A stretch of 64,000 nucleotides of DNA from the NCBI GenBank assembly GCA_023460395.1, contig JAEWQB010000005.1, forward strand, positions 36,222 through 100,221. Direction: 5' to 3'. The notes beneath the pieces are model-generated. The model saw only the letters and a list, made by a program, of their open reading frames with translations. It made no database searches and was not told the DNA's origin. Position 1 is the first letter of the stretch. Every line of letters starts with the position of its first letter. The DNA comes from Pseudomonadota bacterium (lineage in GTDB: Bacteria; Desulfobacterota; Desulfovibrionia; Desulfovibrionales; Desulfovibrionaceae). Shown here in pieces: positions 61,708 to 64,000 of the stretch. Position numbers and translations under genes: made by a program.

Positions 61708-62624
61708 AATTAGCTTTGGCGGCTTTGTAAATGAATACCCGGCTGGCTAAGGCCGCTGGCTTCGTCCACAGCGCCCAGTGGCAACTACGGCAAGGCCTCC
61801 CGATAATAAGCTCACCATGTTCCAATACGTAGTGGTGACACCACACCATTCCGGCTGTTCTGAAACGTCAGGCTGATAAAACAGATGCGAAGGACTGACC
61901 GACCTTCAAAACAAATCAAAATAAACATTGCCGGAACATCTCCCGGCCTTTCGGAATACCGGGCTGACGGGGCCAACGGGCCGCCGAGGTCGGGCGATGC
62001 ACGCAACAAAAAAACCAAGTTGAACCCGGCGATGTGGAGTTGATAACGTTTTTTTGATGTATGCCGCGTCTCACCAGTGCGCCGCCGTATGCCGCCATGT
62101 CCATGCGGTGAACAACGCTGCGTTCCCTGAGAAACGCGGTCAGACTGTAACGGTGAGGCTTATCACAAAATCTATGAATTGAGGAGACTGTTGTGGTGAA
62201 AAATTAATCTTTTCGTCTTGCCGGTGTCTTTCCTCGCGATTACCAAGGCGGAAACACGGGACCCGTTCCGCCCCGCCGGACAAATCCGTTTACCGATTCC
62301 GCTCCTCCGGCACTGTCCACAGAAAAGCACATCCCCCACCCGCTCTACCTTGCCACCTGCTCTACCTTGCCTCCCGCCCCATCTTGCTGATCGGAATCAC
62401 CTTTTTCCGTCTGCCCGGAAAACGTATTTTCCTTACCGCAACGGCCTCACTTTTCCATTTGACAGTGTGACACTATTTGCTGATGCTCATAACATACCGG
62501 TCTATTCCCGCAGGAATCGCCATTTACCCAAGATTGTGGGAACGCCGATTTCACCGCAGGGTCCGCTTATCGACTCTGCTTACGCTTCGCAGTAGGGAAC
62601 GACCGGGAGGATTAGGAGAAGCCT
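61708..62624. other. long intergenic region
   Basis: 917 nt without a supported gene. Small hairpins occur, such as GCGTT-8-AACGC near 62120. A 17-bp near-perfect tandem duplication sits at 62342-62375 (GCTCTACCTTGCC twice). The stretch 61890-61930 is AT-rich. I found no tRNA and no transposase remnant. Confidence 0.4.
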
Positions 62625-63818
62625 ATGCCCAGTCGTTTCTTTTTATCTTCGCGCGACCCTTTTCGGCGTCCGCGCCCTTTCATGAGGCCGGGCAATTATC
62701 CCCACATCTGGCTGCCCGCCACTGCGCCGAAGGAAGGTGCGTCACCGCCGAAAAGCCCTTCGCAAGCACCCGCTACGGAGAGATCGGAATCGCTTCCGCT
62801 ATGGTGGCAGCCACTAATGCGCCTCACCAGCCTATTCCGGCTTGTTGTGCTGGCGCTCCTGCTCTGTCTGCCGCAGGCAGCTCACAGCACCCCCATCCCC
62901 GTCAACTTTTCTGCGAGTACCGTTGCGGAATCCAACCTCCCGCTCCCGCAAGAGGCGTTGCTCCCCCCTCTTGGGCAGCATGGTGACATGCCCGCGCGTG
63001 AGCCTCTGTCACCACACATTTCCCCCAACAAGACAATACCCACAAGTGCTGAGAGACTGCGGGTGGGGTTTTTCATTTTCCCCCCCCATGTGATGCTTTC
63101 TGCCTCCGGGGAAGTGTATGGCGCGGCTGTGGATCTACTTGTCGCGCATGTGGCCCCGCGCATGAATATGCCGGTGGATTTGGTGGGACCGCTGCCTCAT
63201 GCACGCCTCGTGAACGACTTCCACTACCGCCGCTTGGATGCGGTGTTGGCTATTGCCAAGATACCGGAACGCGTGGGGAAATTGCGATATCCCGCCCTTC
63301 CCTTTTGGTACATGACCGCCGGAATAGCCGTGCGCAACGACTTTGCCTTACCTGACGAAAGCGTCTTTCGCACCATCCCTCTGGAGGCATTGAAAGGAGT
63401 ACGCATAGCGTACACCCGTGGCGCGTTTATTCCCGGAAACATTGCCACATCAGGTGCCACCTTCGACCTGACGGCCGGACCGGATTCCGCACGCCGGAAT
63501 CTGGAAAAGCTCATGGGACGCCGCGTGGACGCGGTACTCAGCCCGGATACGTTCGCCCTGCGCAATGCGTGCGCACGCTTTGGCATTGCAGACCGCACCC
63601 GCGTTGTGGCTATTCCTTCCGCAACCTCGGAACTATATATGGCCTTTGACGCAGAAAGCTCTGCGGAGCTTATCCTCCGTTACGAACAAGCTCTGCGGGA
63701 AGCACTGGAAGAAACCCCGTACAATGCCATTTTAGTAAAATATCTCGTCCCCGGTTCCCCCACGCCTGAAAATAGGCCTTTGCCCGACACGCCAGACGAT
63801 TTCCCCGATATGCCGTAA
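62625..63818 (+). CDS. periplasmic substrate-binding protein, SBP_bac_3 type
   Basis: 397 residues. A hydrophobic signal segment (about 69-85, LVVLALLLCLPQAAHS) is preceded by an unusual 64-residue Arg/Pro-rich extension. The binding-protein domain (about 145-385) begins RLRVGFFIFPPHVM and continues with YGAAVDLLVAH, DAVLAIAKIPERVGKL and LKGVRIAYTRGAF, as in amino-acid-type solute receptors. AGGAGAAGCCT supports the ATG at 62625; an internal ATG at 62817 would begin a normal signal peptide but has a poorer ribosome-binding site. No permease gene is adjacent, so it may be a sensor or orphan receptor. Confidence 0.82.
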   Translation: MPSRFFLSSRDPFRRPRPFMRPGNYPHIWLPATAPKEGASPPKSPSQAPATERSESLPLWWQPLMRLTSLFRLVVLALLLCLPQAAHSTPIPVNFSASTVAESNLPLPQEALLPPLGQHGDMPAREPLSPHISPNKTIPTSAERLRVGFFIFPPHVMLSASGEVYGAAVDLLVAHVAPRMNMPVDLVGPLPHARLVNDFHYRRLDAVLAIAKIPERVGKLRYPALPFWYMTAGIAVRNDFALPDESVFRTIPLEALKGVRIAYTRGAFIPGNIATSGATFDLTAGPDSARRNLEKLMGRRVDAVLSPDTFALRNACARFGIADRTRVVAIPSATSELYMAFDAESSAELILRYEQALREALEETPYNAILVKYLVPGSPTPENRPLPDTPDDFPDMP

Positions 63819-63853
63819 CGCGCTCTCTTTCGTGCGCGAGCACAGATCAGGCT

Positions 63854-63869
63854 ACGCGGGATACCGCGT
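63854..63869. repeat. short hairpin after the binding-protein gene
   Basis: ACGCGG-GATA-CCGCGT, 6 bp with a tetraloop and no T-tract. Confidence 0.4.
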
Positions 63870-63944
63870 GTATGGGCCGGGTACCGTGGACGCCGTGGAG
63901 GCCAACGAGGGGGAGCGTCCCGCACATTTCTTCCATTTCTCCGC

Positions 63945-64000
63945 TTGACCAAGAAGTCTGTCTCTGCAATATAACCCTATATGGTATATTTCAGAGACAG
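63945..64000 (+). promoter_or_regulatory. promoter-like sequence overlapped by a long inverted repeat at the window edge
   Basis: CTGTCTCTG (63958-63966) pairs with CAGAGACAG (63992-64000). Inside, after one mismatch, AATATA (63968-63973) pairs with TATATT (63985-63990), then CC with GG. TTGACC upstream and AATATA at 17-nt spacing could be a -35/-10 pair, which would place the left arm in the promoter spacer. The gene it would serve is beyond the window; an element terminus is the alternative. Confidence 0.45.

Noticed and set aside
61658..61849. 63-codon minus-strand frame rich in Cys and His (CRSCHWALW)
   Set aside because: Overlaps the start of the ATP-grasp gene, lacks a Shine-Dalgarno and matches no family I know; Cys/His spacing is tempting but not sufficient.
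63680..63952. 90-codon minus-strand frame at the window end
   Set aside because: Mostly antisense to the binding-protein gene, with low-complexity Arg/Pro content and no start signal.

Overview
The window reads as chromosomal DNA of a sulfate-reducing deltaproteobacterium of the Desulfovibrio type. The decisive evidence is an aprB-aprA-qmoA-qmoB-qmoC-qmoD block (11555-19791), the adenylylsulfate reductase and its quinone-interacting membrane partner. Supporting evidence is a DUF39 homocysteine-synthesis gene, a DUF4390-ntrY-ntrX cluster and a small Lys/Arg-rich gene of a kind I associate with Desulfovibrio. G+C is moderately high (judged by eye), except at 59.3-61.7 kb, which looks AT-richer. 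I saw no tRNA, rRNA, CRISPR array, transposase or integrase.

Layout. 0.1-2.7 kb (+): lepA and lepB, ending at a terminator convergent with an aldehyde dehydrogenase (-, 2.8-4.3 kb). 4.8-7.1 kb (-): a membrane PAS histidine kinase. 7.4-8.8 kb (+): ftsY, followed by a strong bidirectional terminator. 9.0-10.8 kb (-): an EPSP-synthase-like protein with a chorismate-mutase-like N-terminus, overlapping a small coiled-coil gene. 11.5-19.8 kb (+): the apr-qmo sulfate respiration block, with a possible Rex operator and promoter upstream and several intercistronic hairpins. 19.9-26.6 kb (+): DUF4390, ntrY, ntrX, gpmA and a receiver-TPR protein. 26.9-33.2 kb (+): DUF39, a possible structured RNA, a 36-residue basic protein, an FmdB zinc ribbon, purB, pyrE, an L,D-transpeptidase and a membrane coiled-coil protein.

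33.2-41.2 kb (-): a MOSC protein, then malQ with a eukaryote-type 6-phosphofructo-2-kinase/fructose-2,6-bisphosphatase gene, then rpsA-sppA, then rimO. 41.3-43.7 kb (+): a soluble PAS kinase and rdgB. 43.7-56.6 kb (-): DUF1844-argC, a class V aminotransferase, an RlmI-like methyltransferase, polA, a WcbI-like protein, and a 1303-residue AMIN/TPR protein coupled to a Memo-family gene. 56.8-59.0 kb (-): a sigma-54 activator without a receiver domain and a lone flagellar-rod-like protein. 59.3-61.7 kb (-): an amidase, an M23 peptidase and a TupA-like ATP-grasp protein. 62.6-63.8 kb (+): a periplasmic binding protein. The last 43 bases form a long inverted repeat.

How the genes work together. AprBA reduces adenylylsulfate with electrons delivered from menaquinol by QmoABC(D), and the DUF39 protein may use the resulting sulfide for homocysteine. 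malQ with the Fru-2,6-P2 enzyme suggests regulated use of a storage polyglucose, and gpmA adds lower glycolysis. Most of the rest is housekeeping: translation, secretion, DNA repair, nucleotide and arginine synthesis. Points most worth a second look are the malQ/PFK-2 operon, the EPSP-synthase-like protein that lacks hallmark catalytic residues, the back-to-back wall hydrolases with no signal peptide, the structured leaders before qmoA and the 36-residue gene, and the receiver-TPR protein with Glu in place of the phospho-acceptor Asp.
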